DNA of 17,613 nt from assembly GCA_022574315.1 (NCBI GenBank), contig JACZSH010000017.1, positions 1 through 17,613 on the forward strand, in the 5' to 3' direction. Both the position numbers and the translations under genes were made by a program. Position 1 is the stretch's first letter; each line of letters begins with the position of its first letter. Source of the stretch: Chloroflexota bacterium (GTDB lineage Bacteria; Chloroflexota; Dehalococcoidia; Dehalococcoidales; RBG-16-60-22). The notes beneath the pieces are model-generated. The model was not told where the DNA came from, made no database searches, and saw nothing but the letters and a program-made list of their open reading frames with translations. Of the stretch, positions 6,195 through 13,776 are shown piece by piece.

Positions 6195-9100
6195 ATGTTC
6201 CGTCCGGTAAAAAGCCAGATGAATCTGCCGCAGATAGAGGAGGCTATCCTCGAATGGTGGCGAAGCCAGCATATTTTTGAACGGAGTGTAAGTTCCCGCC
6301 AGGGTGGTCCCCGTTTTGTCTTTTACGAGGGACCGCCGACGGCTAACGGCAGCCCGGGTATTCACCACGTACTGGCCCGCATCTTCAAAGATATTATCCC
6401 GCGCTACAAGGCGATGAAGGGCTACTATACCCCCCGCATCGCCGGCTGGGACACGCACGGCCTGCCGGTGGAACTGGAGATAGAGAGAGAACTTGGCTTT
6501 ACCACCAAGACGGAGATTGAAGAATACGGCATCGACCGGTTTAACGCCCGCTGCCGGGAGAGCGTCTTCAGTTACCTCAAGGAATGGGAGGCGATGACGG
6601 AGCGCATCGGTTTCTGGGTTGACATGAAGCACCCCTATGTGACCATGGAGAACGACTATATCGAGACCGTCTGGTGGTCGATAAAGCAGATGTGGGACCG
6701 GGGCCTGATCTATCACGGCTACAAGACGGCCGCCCACTGTCCGCGGTGCGGCACCTCCCTCAGCTCGCACGAGGTGGCCCTCGGCTACCAGGACGATGTT
6801 GAAGACCCGTCTGTTTACATAAAGTTTAAAGTAGTTCCCTCTCCAATATCTGAATCTGAGCAGCAAAAGAAACTATATGAACTCTCGCGAGAAAAACCGA
6901 CCTATTTACTTGCCTGGACAACCACGCCCTGGACACTACCAGGCAATACCGCCCTGGCGGTAAGTGCTGATGCTGAGTATACGGTAGTGGAAATGGGGGA
7001 TGAGTATTTGATATTGGCTTCTGCTCGACTGGAGCCACTGGGGCTCGGTGATTGTGAGGTACTGGAAAGGTTAAGGGGTAGCGATTTAGCCACGGTAACT
7101 GGAGTAAATTATGAGTCTTTGTTTAATCCACATGAGTTTAATGTAGAACGGAGGCGTCCTGAGTTCGTTAATGAAGCTGGCGTATCAGGAGCGCCGCGGT
7201 TAATATTACAAAAGACGAGAAAAAATTTAACCTATAAAGTAATCTCTGCCGATTTTGTCTCTATGGAAGAGGGGACAGGCATTGTCCATGTCGCTCCTGC
7301 CTTTGGTGAGGTTGATTTCGAGGCCGGGATGGAGCGCGGGCTGGACTTTGTCCAACCGGTGGACCTGCGGGGTAAAATGACCGGGAATTATCCCTTTTCG
7401 GGTAAGTTTGTTAAAGAAGCTGACCCGCTGGTGCTTGAGGAGTTGAAGAAAAAGAACCTGCTTTTCCGCAGCGAGACGATACGGCATACCTATCCCTTCT
7501 GCTGGCGCTGTGAATCGCCCCTGCTTTACTATGCCAAGCAGACCTGGTATATCCGGACTACGGAGGTAAAAAAGAGCCTGCTGGACGGTAATGCCCAGAT
7601 AAACTGGTACCCGGAGCACATCAAGGACGGCCGCTTCGGGGACTGGCTGGAGAATAACGTGGACTGGGCCTTTTCCCGTGAACGTTACTGGGGAACGCCG
7701 CTACCCATCTGGCGTTGCGAAGCCTGTGACGCCGTCGAGTGCGTGGGCGGCGTCGAGGACCTGAAAAAGAGACCCGGCTTTAGCGGCTGGCAAGAGCCGC
7801 CTGACCTGCACCGGCCCTATGTTGACGAGATGACTTTTGACTGTCCGCAGTGCGGCGGGAAGATGAAGCGAGTGCCGGAGGTGATTGACTGCTGGTTCGA
7901 TTCGGGGGCGATGCCGGTTGCCCAGCACCACTACCCGTTTGAGAATGAGACGCTGCTTGAGGACGGGCGCTTCCCGGCCGATTATATTTGCGAGGCGATT
8001 GACCAGACGCGCGGCTGGTTTTACAGCCTGCACGCCATATCCACCCTCCTCTTTGGCCGTCCCTGTTTCCAGAACGTCATCTGCCTGGGCCATATCCTCG
8101 ACGCCAAAGGCGAGAAGATGAGTAAAGCCAAGGGAAACGTGATTGAGCCGTGGCAGGTGATTAACAAGTACGGCGCCGACCCGCTGCGCTGGTATTTATT
8201 TACCTCCACTTCGGCGGGTAACGTGCGCCGTTTTGCCGAGGAGATGGTGGCGGAGGTAACCCGCCGGTTTCTGCTCACCCTGTGGAACGTGTACTCCTTT
8301 TTTATCAACTACGCCAATATTGATAACTTCGTCCCCGACGGTAAGCCGGTCGACAGCCATTCGGAACTGGACAGGTGGATTCTCTCCGAGCTTAACCAGC
8401 TGATTGTCGACGTTGATGAGGCGCTGGATAACTACAATCCCACTGAAGGCGGCCGGAAAATAGAAAGCTTCGTCAGTGACCTGTCCAACTGGTACGTACG
8501 GCGGAGTCGCCGCCGCTTCTGGAAGAGCGAGAATGATGCCGATAAGCTGGCGGCCCACAACACGCTGTACCACTGCCTGGTGACGATAGCCAAGCTGATG
8601 GCGCCGTTTACGCCGTTTCTGGCCGAGGAGCTGTACCGGAATCTGGTGTGCACCGTGTTTCCGGCAGCGCCGGAGAGCGTGCACCTGGCTGACTTCCCGG
8701 TGGCGGATAAAGATAAAATTGATAAACGCGTCATGGTCGAGGTTCAAATCATCAAGGAACTGTCCAGTCTCGGTAGGGCAGCACGAAGTAAAGTCGGCAT
8801 TAAGGTCAGGCAGCCGATTGCCAGAATGATGGTAAATGCCAAATCGGAAAAACTCCGGAAAGCGGTCAGCCGTTTTGCTTCTCAAATAAAAGAAGAAGTT
8901 AATGTCAAAGAAATAGAGATGTTTGACGATATAACCCGCTTGAGTGCGCCGAGATATGCCTTCAGTTCATCGGGAAATTTATCCGTGGCCATTGACACGC
9001 AAATTACCCCGGAGCTGGCGGCGGAAGGGACGGCGCGGGAGATTGTGCGGCGGTTGCAGACCATGCGCCGCGCCGCCGGATTTGAAATCACCGACCATAT

Positions 9101-9281
9101 TATCACCTACTGTGAGGGCGATGCTTATCCGAAGCAGGTAATGACCGACTTTGCCGACTATATCAAGCAGGAAACGCTGACCGAGCGGATTATCGAAGGC
9201 ACCCCTGAAGAGGGAGCCTTTGCGGAAAGCTACAAACTGGGCGGCGGCACCCTGTCACTGGCCGTGAAAAGGCTGACCTAA
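6195..9281 (+). CDS. ileS: Isoleucyl-tRNA synthetase with GXHH-type signature motif
   Basis: IleRS charges tRNA-Ile and hydrolyses mis-activated valine. The 1028-residue protein is full length. The class I signature, normally HXGH, reads G55-I-H-H58 within PPTANGSPGIHHVLAR. The second signature is K641-M-S-K-A645, with Ala in place of the usual final Ser or Arg. The CP1 editing domain shows TTTPWTLPGNTALAV and GTGIVHVAPAFGEVDFE. Cysteine pairs for zinc appear in HCPRCGTSLSSHE, FCWRCESP, RCEACDAVEC and CPQCGGK. The sequence resembles the IleRS of Thermus and the eukaryote-like type 2 enzymes. The ATG at 6195 follows AAGGGG (6180-6185) with 9-nt spacing. Two stretches (about 6815-7270 and 8705-8950) have markedly lower GC than the rest. 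Regulation is by the T-box just upstream. Its TAA overlaps the stop codon of the convergent htrA. Confidence 0.97.
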   Translation: MFRPVKSQMNLPQIEEAILEWWRSQHIFERSVSSRQGGPRFVFYEGPPTANGSPGIHHVLARIFKDIIPRYKAMKGYYTPRIAGWDTHGLPVELEIERELGFTTKTEIEEYGIDRFNARCRESVFSYLKEWEAMTERIGFWVDMKHPYVTMENDYIETVWWSIKQMWDRGLIYHGYKTAAHCPRCGTSLSSHEVALGYQDDVEDPSVYIKFKVVPSPISESEQQKKLYELSREKPTYLLAWTTTPWTLPGNTALAVSADAEYTVVEMGDEYLILASARLEPLGLGDCEVLERLRGSDLATVTGVNYESLFNPHEFNVERRRPEFVNEAGVSGAPRLILQKTRKNLTYKVISADFVSMEEGTGIVHVAPAFGEVDFEAGMERGLDFVQPVDLRGKMTGNYPFSGKFVKEADPLVLEELKKKNLLFRSETIRHTYPFCWRCESPLLYYAKQTWYIRTTEVKKSLLDGNAQINWYPEHIKDGRFGDWLENNVDWAFSRERYWGTPLPIWRCEACDAVECVGGVEDLKKRPGFSGWQEPPDLHRPYVDEMTFDCPQCGGKMKRVPEVIDCWFDSGAMPVAQHHYPFENETLLEDGRFPADYICEAIDQTRGWFYSLHAISTLLFGRPCFQNVICLGHILDAKGEKMSKAKGNVIEPWQVINKYGADPLRWYLFTSTSAGNVRRFAEEMVAEVTRRFLLTLWNVYSFFINYANIDNFVPDGKPVDSHSELDRWILSELNQLIVDVDEALDNYNPTEGGRKIESFVSDLSNWYVRRSRRRFWKSENDADKLAAHNTLYHCLVTIAKLMAPFTPFLAEELYRNLVCTVFPAAPESVHLADFPVADKDKIDKRVMVEVQIIKELSSLGRAARSKVGIKVRQPIARMMVNAKSEKLRKAVSRFASQIKEEVNVKEIEMFDDITRLSAPRYAFSSSGNLSVAIDTQITPELAAEGTAREIVRRLQTMRRAAGFEITDHIITYCEGDAYPKQVMTDFADYIKQETLTERIIEGTPEEGAFAESYKLGGGTLSLAVKRLT

Positions 9282-10420
9282 GGCGGCGGCGGGCTTTTGG
9301 CGAGAGCCGTCGAAGTGGTATTCTGCGTTTCCCCGCGCCAGTAAGTTATGACTATCGTCTGACTGACCTGTGAGGCATGAATCAGCCGTATCAGTTGCTC
9401 GGCACTGGTAATGTCCACGCCGTCGATATTGACGATGACGTCACCCGGCTCCAGGCCGGCCTTATCTGCCGGACTCCCCGAAACTAGCTGGGTAACCAGG
9501 ACTCCTGTCTCCACGGCCAGCTCATATCTTGATATGGCGAACTGGTCCACGGTGTAAAGGATTACCCCTAACCAGGGCCGAATCACGTACCCGTTCTTGA
9601 CCAGCGCTTCAATAATCGGGATGGCGGTTTCCGTACTGATGGCATAGCCCATACCTTCCACGCCCACGGCGGCGATTTTGGCGCTGGTGATGCCGATGAC
9701 TTCTCCGGCCAGGTTCACCAGCGGGCCGCCGCTGTTGCCGGGATTAATCGCCGCGCTGGTCTCGATAAGGTCGTACAGGGTCTGCCCCTGGGTTATCGGT
9801 ATGGAAACGCCGTGGCGGCTGACAATCCCCTGGGTAGCCCTGATTCCCTGCCCGAGCGCGTTGCCGATAGCGACCACCCAGTCGCCGACTCTCAGTTTGG
9901 AGGAATAGCCTATCTTGAGCGCGGGAAGGTCCTGGGCGTCTATCTTGAGCACTGCCAGGTCGTTGAGCTGGTCGGTAAAAACAGAGGCGGCGTCAATGGT
10001 GAAGATTCGACCGTCATCCAAGGAAACGGTGATGGTGTTCGCCCCGGCTACCACGTGGTTATTGGTCACGATGATGCCGTCTTCATCCAGGATCCATCCG
10101 GAACCAGCCCCCTGCTGGGTGAACGGACGATTGAAAAAGTCAAAAGATACCGCTTCGGTGTTGATGGCGACGACGGAAGGCTTGACCCTGGCGACAACGT
10201 CGGCGATGCTGGGTAGTTCCGGGCTCTCGTTACCGGTAGGCGGCGGCGTCCAGGCCGGGTTGATGGGCGTGGGTGGCGGGCCGGGTGCCGGCAGTGGCGC
10301 TGTGCTGGTGGGCGGTTCCGGGGTAATGTCAATATAGGGCATGGCACAACCGGCGCCCAGCAGGACGGACAGTACCAGCAGCAGGGAAACAGCCGTATAT
10401 TTGATGGTTCTTTTTGGCAT
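9278..10420 (-). CDS. HtrA/DegP-family serine protease, PDZ-containing lipoprotein
   Basis: HtrA proteases degrade or refold damaged extracytoplasmic proteins. The 380-residue protein starts MPKRTIKYTA, followed by a hydrophobic stretch and the lipobox LGAGC (lipidated C25). A Pro-rich linker spans ~30-68. The trypsin-like domain has the full triad: H122 in TNNHVVAG, D154 in DQLNDLAVLKID, and S230 in NPGNSGGPLVN. A single PDZ domain occupies ~285-365 (SGSPADKAGLEPGDVIVNIDG). The only start that keeps the signal peptide is the ATG at 10420. It has no Shine-Dalgarno sequence and sits a few bases after a predicted transcription start. The gene has its own promoter, separated from trpB2 by a terminator, and ends head-to-head with ileS with overlapping stop codons. 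A symbol such as degP or htrA would be a family label only. Confidence 0.95.
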   Translation of the reverse strand: MPKRTIKYTAVSLLLVLSVLLGAGCAMPYIDITPEPPTSTAPLPAPGPPPTPINPAWTPPPTGNESPELPSIADVVARVKPSVVAINTEAVSFDFFNRPFTQQGAGSGWILDEDGIIVTNNHVVAGANTITVSLDDGRIFTIDAASVFTDQLNDLAVLKIDAQDLPALKIGYSSKLRVGDWVVAIGNALGQGIRATQGIVSRHGVSIPITQGQTLYDLIETSAAINPGNSGGPLVNLAGEVIGITSAKIAAVGVEGMGYAISTETAIPIIEALVKNGYVIRPWLGVILYTVDQFAISRYELAVETGVLVTQLVSGSPADKAGLEPGDVIVNIDGVDITSAEQLIRLIHASQVSQTIVITYWRGETQNTTSTALAKSPPPP

Positions 10421-10430
10421 GGCCGTCTTA

Positions 10431-10459
10431 ATTTTAGCACACGGGTTTCAGGAGAACAA
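10431..10459 (-). promoter_or_regulatory. Promoter of the HtrA-like protease gene, giving an almost leaderless mRNA
   Basis: On the minus strand TTGTTC (10459-10454) and TAAAAT (10436-10431) are spaced by 17 bp, with TGC before the -10 box giving an extended -10 (TGCTAAAAT). Transcription would begin near 10424, about 4 nt before the ATG at 10420. This fits the absence of a Shine-Dalgarno sequence. The -35 box coincides with the T-tail of the trpB2 terminator. Confidence 0.7.
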
Positions 10460-10494
10460 ACCGAGGGGCCGGAGAACAAGCCCGACCCCCCGGT
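10454..10494 (-). terminator. Intrinsic terminator of the Trp T-box-trpB2 unit
   Basis: Reading the minus strand, the arm at 10494-10482 pairs with 10472-10460 over 13 bp, with two G-T wobbles and no mismatch, around a 9-nt loop. The tail is TTGTTC at 10459-10454. It begins 13 nt after the trpB2 stop codon. The tail is moderately rather than strongly T-rich. Confidence 0.65.
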
Positions 10495-10507
10495 CAGTAA
10501 CTATTGT

Positions 10508-11869
10508 TCAGGCAGAAGGCACCTCAGGCAGTGACGCCATGGCTTCCTTCATTTTTTCCTCGGGGAACTCGTAGTCCTGGAGGTTTCCGGAGAGGTACTC
10601 ATCATAGGCTCCCAGGTCAAAATGGCCGTGACCGCTTAATGCCAGCAGGATGGTCTTTGACTGGCCTGATTCCCGGCAGGCGATGGCTTCGTCGATGGTG
10701 GCCTTGACAGCGTGGGCCGGTTCGGGGGCGGGGATAATTCCTTCCGTCCGGGCAAACTGGATACCGGCTTCGAAGATCGGCTTCTGGTACTCGGCCCTGG
10801 CTTCAAGCATCCCCATCTGGTAAAGGTGACAGATAATCGGTGCCATGCCGTGATAGCGGAGGCCGCCGGCATGAACCGGAGGCGGCACGAAATTATGTCC
10901 CAGGGTGTGCATCTTGAGTATCGGTGCCATGCCGGCCACGTCGCCGAAGTCCCAGGTGTACTTACCCCTGGTCAGGGTGGGACAGGCCTGGGGTTCAACA
11001 CAGATGATGCGCAGGTCCGATTTCTTACCGCTGAGCTTGTCTTTAACCCAGGGCAGGAAAAGACCGGCGAAATTAGAACCGCCACCGACACAGCCGACGA
11101 TTATATCCGGGTAGGCGTCCGCCATTTCCATCTGCTTTATCGATTCTTGGCCGATGACGGTCTGGTGAAGCAGGACGTGGTTAGCCACGCTGCCGATGGA
11201 GTAGTGGGTATCATCGCGGCCAAAGGCGTCTTCGATAGCTTCACTGATGGCAATTCCCAGGCTGCCCGTGGAATCGGGGTTTTCGGCGAGAATGCGGCGC
11301 CCGATTTCGGTGTCCTCACTGGGGCTGGGCACCACCTGGGCTCCCCAGCTCTCCATCAGGATGCGCCGGTAAGGCTTCTGGTGGTAGCTGACCTTGACCA
11401 TGTAGACCTTGAGCTCAAGGCCGAAGAACTGGCATCCCAGGGCGAGGGCGCTGCCCCACTGTCCGGCGCCGGTCTCGGTGGCCAGGCGGGTGATGCCCTC
11501 TTTTTTATTGTAGTAGGCCTGGGCGACGGCGGTGTTCAGCTTGTGGCTTCCCGCCGCACTGGATCCTTCATACTTGTAGAAAATTTTGGCCGGAGTGTCC
11601 AGCGCTTTTTCCAGTCGGTACGCCCGGTGCAGGTTGGTCGGTCGCCAGGTATGGTATATCGCCTGGACTTCCTCCGGGATTTCAATATAGCGTTCCTTGC
11701 TGTACTCCTGGTCGTTTACCGCGGCCGCGAAAAGGGGCGGCGGCAGGATGGTGGGTTCCTTGGTGCCCGGGTGTAGTTCGGGGGGCAGTGGTTTGGGCAG
11801 GTCAGGCAGGATGTTGTACCAGGAAGTGGGCATCTCTTTTTCAGTGAGTATATATTTGGTTGTTTCCAT
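10508..11869 (-). CDS. trpB2: TrpB2-type tryptophan synthase beta chain (PLP enzyme)
   Basis: This enzyme joins indole and serine to make tryptophan; TrpB2 forms usually work without the standard alpha subunit. The 453-residue length and the N-terminal WYNILPDLPKPLPPELHPGT are typical of TrpB2 rather than the ~400-residue TrpB1. The PLP lysine is K110 in EGSSAAGSHKLNTAVAQAYY, and the catalytic glutamate is in ATETGAGQWGSALALG (E132). A glycine-rich phosphate loop is in GCVGGGSNFAG, and SGHGHFDL lies near the end. The ATG at 11869 has AAGGAGG (11881-11875) with ideal 5-nt spacing. A tryptophan-specific T-box lies upstream, which independently supports the substrate. No trpA or other trp gene adjoins, so it is an orphan unit. 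A strong terminator follows. Confidence 0.95.
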   Translation of the reverse strand: METTKYILTEKEMPTSWYNILPDLPKPLPPELHPGTKEPTILPPPLFAAAVNDQEYSKERYIEIPEEVQAIYHTWRPTNLHRAYRLEKALDTPAKIFYKYEGSSAAGSHKLNTAVAQAYYNKKEGITRLATETGAGQWGSALALGCQFFGLELKVYMVKVSYHQKPYRRILMESWGAQVVPSPSEDTEIGRRILAENPDSTGSLGIAISEAIEDAFGRDDTHYSIGSVANHVLLHQTVIGQESIKQMEMADAYPDIIVGCVGGGSNFAGLFLPWVKDKLSGKKSDLRIICVEPQACPTLTRGKYTWDFGDVAGMAPILKMHTLGHNFVPPPVHAGGLRYHGMAPIICHLYQMGMLEARAEYQKPIFEAGIQFARTEGIIPAPEPAHAVKATIDEAIACRESGQSKTILLALSGHGHFDLGAYDEYLSGNLQDYEFPEEKMKEAMASLPEVPSA

Positions 11870-11921
11870 TTTTGCCTCCTTTATTTAATCGATTTTACTT
11901 TTCGGCCTGGCAATTTATCCC

Positions 11922-11951
11922 GGCCCGTCAGGGCCAGTACCATGACATGGT
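11922..11951 (-). repeat. Two small inverted repeats between the Trp T-box terminator and trpB2
   Basis: About 148 nt lie between the attenuator hairpin and the trpB2 ATG. They contain GGCCC-GTCA-GGGCC (11922-11935) and a 13-bp palindrome ACCATGACATGGT (11939-11951). Neither is followed by a T-run on the minus strand. They may be an operator or RNA structure in the mRNA leader; I do not recognise a known site. Confidence 0.35.
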
Positions 11952-12013
11952 GAACATATCAGTAACCCCCTGCTTTTCTTTCCTGTTACTATATTATGGT
12001 GGGCGGATAAAAC

Positions 12014-12047
12014 AAAAAGCCTCTCACCCTTAAAGGGGCGAGAGGCT
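12014..12047 (-). terminator. Regulated terminator of the trpB2 T-box
   Basis: On the minus strand AGCCTCTC (12047-12040) pairs with GAGAGGCT (12025-12018), extended inward by four further pairs including one G-T wobble. TTTTT follows at 12018-12014. It sits just after the conserved T-box sequence. Confidence 0.92.
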
Positions 12048-12310
12048 AACCTTCGCGGTACCACCCTTCTTGGCCGTATCCCGGAAAGGACAAACAGCCA
12101 TCTTTACGGGTACGGAGATGACCACGCTTCCCCGATACCCCGGGACCTGATAACGCTTCCCTGGCGGCAAAGCCTACTTGTCAGCCGTGCGGCGACGTTC
12201 GGTTTGCGGCTCCCAAGTCCATTCGGCTCCGGCGCTGGCGTCGGCTCACACCTCACCCGACTCTCTGAGCCCCGCTCTGGAGCTTACTTGTCTTGTTCTC
12301 AGCCTTTATG
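12018..12310 (-). promoter_or_regulatory. T-box leader (tryptophan) controlling trpB2
   Basis: On the minus strand the stem I landmarks occur in order: GACAAGTA (near 12290-12283), AGAGAGTCGGG and GGTGTGAGCC (near 12267-12243). The specifier loop follows as GAATGGACTTGGGAG, with TGG, the only Trp codon, at 12221-12219. The conserved T-box AAGGGTGGTACCGCG is at 12068-12054 with its TGGT bulge. The specifier matches the downstream gene trpB2. This RNA also explains the 450-bp stretch without a gene between trpB2 and rpsB. Confidence 0.93.
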
Positions 12311-12322
12311 ATATATTGGGGG

Positions 12323-12351
12323 AGTTTAACATCGCGTGGTTCATTTGTCAA
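12323..12351 (-). promoter_or_regulatory. Promoter of the Trp T-box-trpB2 unit
   Basis: On the minus strand a perfect TTGACA (12351-12346) and TAAACT (12328-12323) are separated by 17 bp. Transcription would start near 12316, right where the T-box leader begins. The -10 box matches consensus at 4 of 6 positions. Confidence 0.7.
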
Positions 12352-12378
12352 GTAGCCGTTAAATGACGGTGTCGGCGG

Positions 12379-12407
12379 TTGCCCGCGCTGTACGAGTATG
12401 TTATACT
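12379..12407 (+). promoter_or_regulatory. Promoter of the rpsB-tsf-pyrH-frr-uppS-cdsA operon
   Basis: TTGCCC (12379-12384) and TATACT (12402-12407) are separated by 17 bp, with TGT directly before the -10 (extended -10 TGTTATACT). The start would be near 12414, giving a leader of about 48 nt before rpsB. Its -35 box lies 27 bp from the -35 box of the divergent trpB2 promoter. Confidence 0.75.
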
Positions 12408-12461
12408 GAAAAGCGGCAAAATACCATTAATCCGCCGACGGGGAGAAAAGGGGGCAAGAAT

Positions 12462-13250
12462 TTGCCGGAGATAATTGGGATCAAACAATTGCTGGAAGCC
12501 GGGGCACACTTCGGGCATCAAACCGGGCGCTGGCATCCGAGAATGAAGAGCTATATCTTCACCAAGCGTAACGGAATCCATATCATTGATCTGGAACAGA
12601 CGGCAGTCAAATTGAAAGAAGCCTGTGAATACGTTCGAGACCTGGTAGCCGAGGGTGGCACCATCCTCTTCGTCGGTACCAAGAAACAGGCACAGGAGTC
12701 GGTGGTGGAGGAAGCGCGGCGTTGTGGCATGTACTACGTTGACCAGCGCTGGCTGGGTGGGATGCTGACCAATTTCGCCACCATCCAGACCCGTATTGAC
12801 CATCTGGTCCGCCTGGAAGACCAGTTGTCCAGAGGTGAATTCGGGCGCCTGTCGAAAAAAGAGGTCTTGAAAATCGGGGAAGAAATTGCCAAGCTGAACC
12901 GGCAGATGGGCGGCTTCAAAGAGATGACCACTTTGCCCAGTGCCCTGTTTATTATCGACCCGATAAAAGACAGTATTGCCATTAAGGAAGCCAAGCGCAT
13001 GAGAATACCGGTGGTGGCTATCGTTGACACCAACTGTAACCCGGATGAGATAGACTATCCTATTCCGGCTAACGATGATGCTATCCGGGCCATCAGGCTG
13101 ATGTGCAGTAAAATTGCGGATGCGGTTCTGGAGGGTAAAAATACCTTTGCCATGGTACCGCCGGAGGAAGGAACTGCGGAAGAAGGTATGGTTGAAGCGG
13201 AGATTATCGAGACGTCAGAACCGCTGATTTTCACCCCTGAAGAGGAATAA
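12462..13250 (+). CDS. rpsB: 30S ribosomal protein S2
   Basis: S2 is a late-joining small-subunit protein. I place the start at the TTG at 12462, preceded by AAAGGGGG (to 12454) with 7-nt spacing. The in-frame ATG at 12363 lies upstream of the predicted promoter and would add 33 unrelated residues. The 262-residue product has the S2 signatures: IKQLLEAGAHFGHQTGRWHPRM at the N-terminus, GGTILFVGTKKQAQ, YVDQRWLGGMLTNF, and PVVAIVDTNCNPDEIDYPIPANDDA. It ends in an acidic tail of ~35 residues (EEGTAEEG...TPEEE). It heads the operon, and tsf follows after 14 nt. Confidence 0.97.
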   Translation: MPEIIGIKQLLEAGAHFGHQTGRWHPRMKSYIFTKRNGIHIIDLEQTAVKLKEACEYVRDLVAEGGTILFVGTKKQAQESVVEEARRCGMYYVDQRWLGGMLTNFATIQTRIDHLVRLEDQLSRGEFGRLSKKEVLKIGEEIAKLNRQMGGFKEMTTLPSALFIIDPIKDSIAIKEAKRMRIPVVAIVDTNCNPDEIDYPIPANDDAIRAIRLMCSKIADAVLEGKNTFAMVPPEEGTAEEGMVEAEIIETSEPLIFTPEEE

Positions 13251-13264
13251 GGGAGGGAAAGTAT

Positions 13265-13768
13265 TTGGAGATCTCAATCGAGACGGTTAAAGCGTTAAGA
13301 GAGCAGTGCAGTGCCGGAATAATGGACTGCCGTAATGCTCTCGTTGAAGCGGCAGGAGATGCAGACAGGGCGCTCCAAATTCTGAAAGAAAAGGGACTGA
13401 ACCAGGCGGCAAAGAAAGCGGAACGGGTCACCGCCGAGGGGCTGGTTGAGGCTTATGTCCATACCGGCGGGCGTATCGGGGCGATGGTGGAACTGAACTG
13501 TGAAACCGATTTTGTCGCCCGTACCGACGAGTTTAAAGAGCTGGCGCATAATCTGGCCATGCAGATAGCGGCACAATCGCCGCAATGCATTGATGAAGCC
13601 GAAATGCCCGAGGGAACCGATGCCGACCCCGCGGTAGCCTGTTTGCTTCGGCAGCCTTATATCCGGGACCCCGGCATGACTATCCGGGACCTGATTATCG
13701 AAACTGTTGCCAAGGTGGATGAAAATATCCGAGTAAGCCGGTTTGCCCGGTTTGAGCTGGGTAACTAA
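13265..13768 (+). CDS. tsf: Elongation factor Ts (short form)
   Basis: EF-Ts exchanges GDP for GTP on EF-Tu. The 167-residue product has the N-terminal UBA-like domain (IETVKALREQCSAGIMDCRNAL) and the catalytic core motif MVELNCETDFVAR. It continues with one core subdomain to RVSRFARFELG. Enterobacterial EF-Ts is ~283 residues with two core subdomains; this single-core form is like the Thermus type, so it is not a truncation. The start is TTG at 13265, with GGGAGG (13251-13256) 8 nt upstream. It lies between rpsB and pyrH, the common order. Confidence 0.96.
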   Translation: MEISIETVKALREQCSAGIMDCRNALVEAAGDADRALQILKEKGLNQAAKKAERVTAEGLVEAYVHTGGRIGAMVELNCETDFVARTDEFKELAHNLAMQIAAQSPQCIDEAEMPEGTDADPAVACLLRQPYIRDPGMTIRDLIIETVAKVDENIRVSRFARFELGN

Positions 13769-13776
13769 GTAGGGTG

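Noticed and set aside
6174..6866. 230-residue minus-strand ORF over the start of ileS
   Set aside because: It is a shadow of the ileS catalytic domain and of the T-box terminator.
10712..11776. 354-residue plus-strand ORF across trpB2
   Set aside because: It is antisense to an unmistakable trpB2 with catalytic residues, its own ribosome binding site and a T-box; the reverse frame shows no protein family.
12178..12366. Short plus-strand ORF between trpB2 and rpsB
   Set aside because: It lies on the opposite strand of the Trp T-box stem I, where structure explains the sequence.
12363..12461. 33-residue N-terminal extension of rpsB from an upstream ATG
   Set aside because: It would start upstream of the extended -10 promoter, and the added residues are unlike S2; the TTG at 12462 has a good ribosome binding site.
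13265..13768. Truncated EF-Ts
   Set aside because: The UBA domain, TDFVAR core and C-terminal strand are all present; it matches the known short single-core form.
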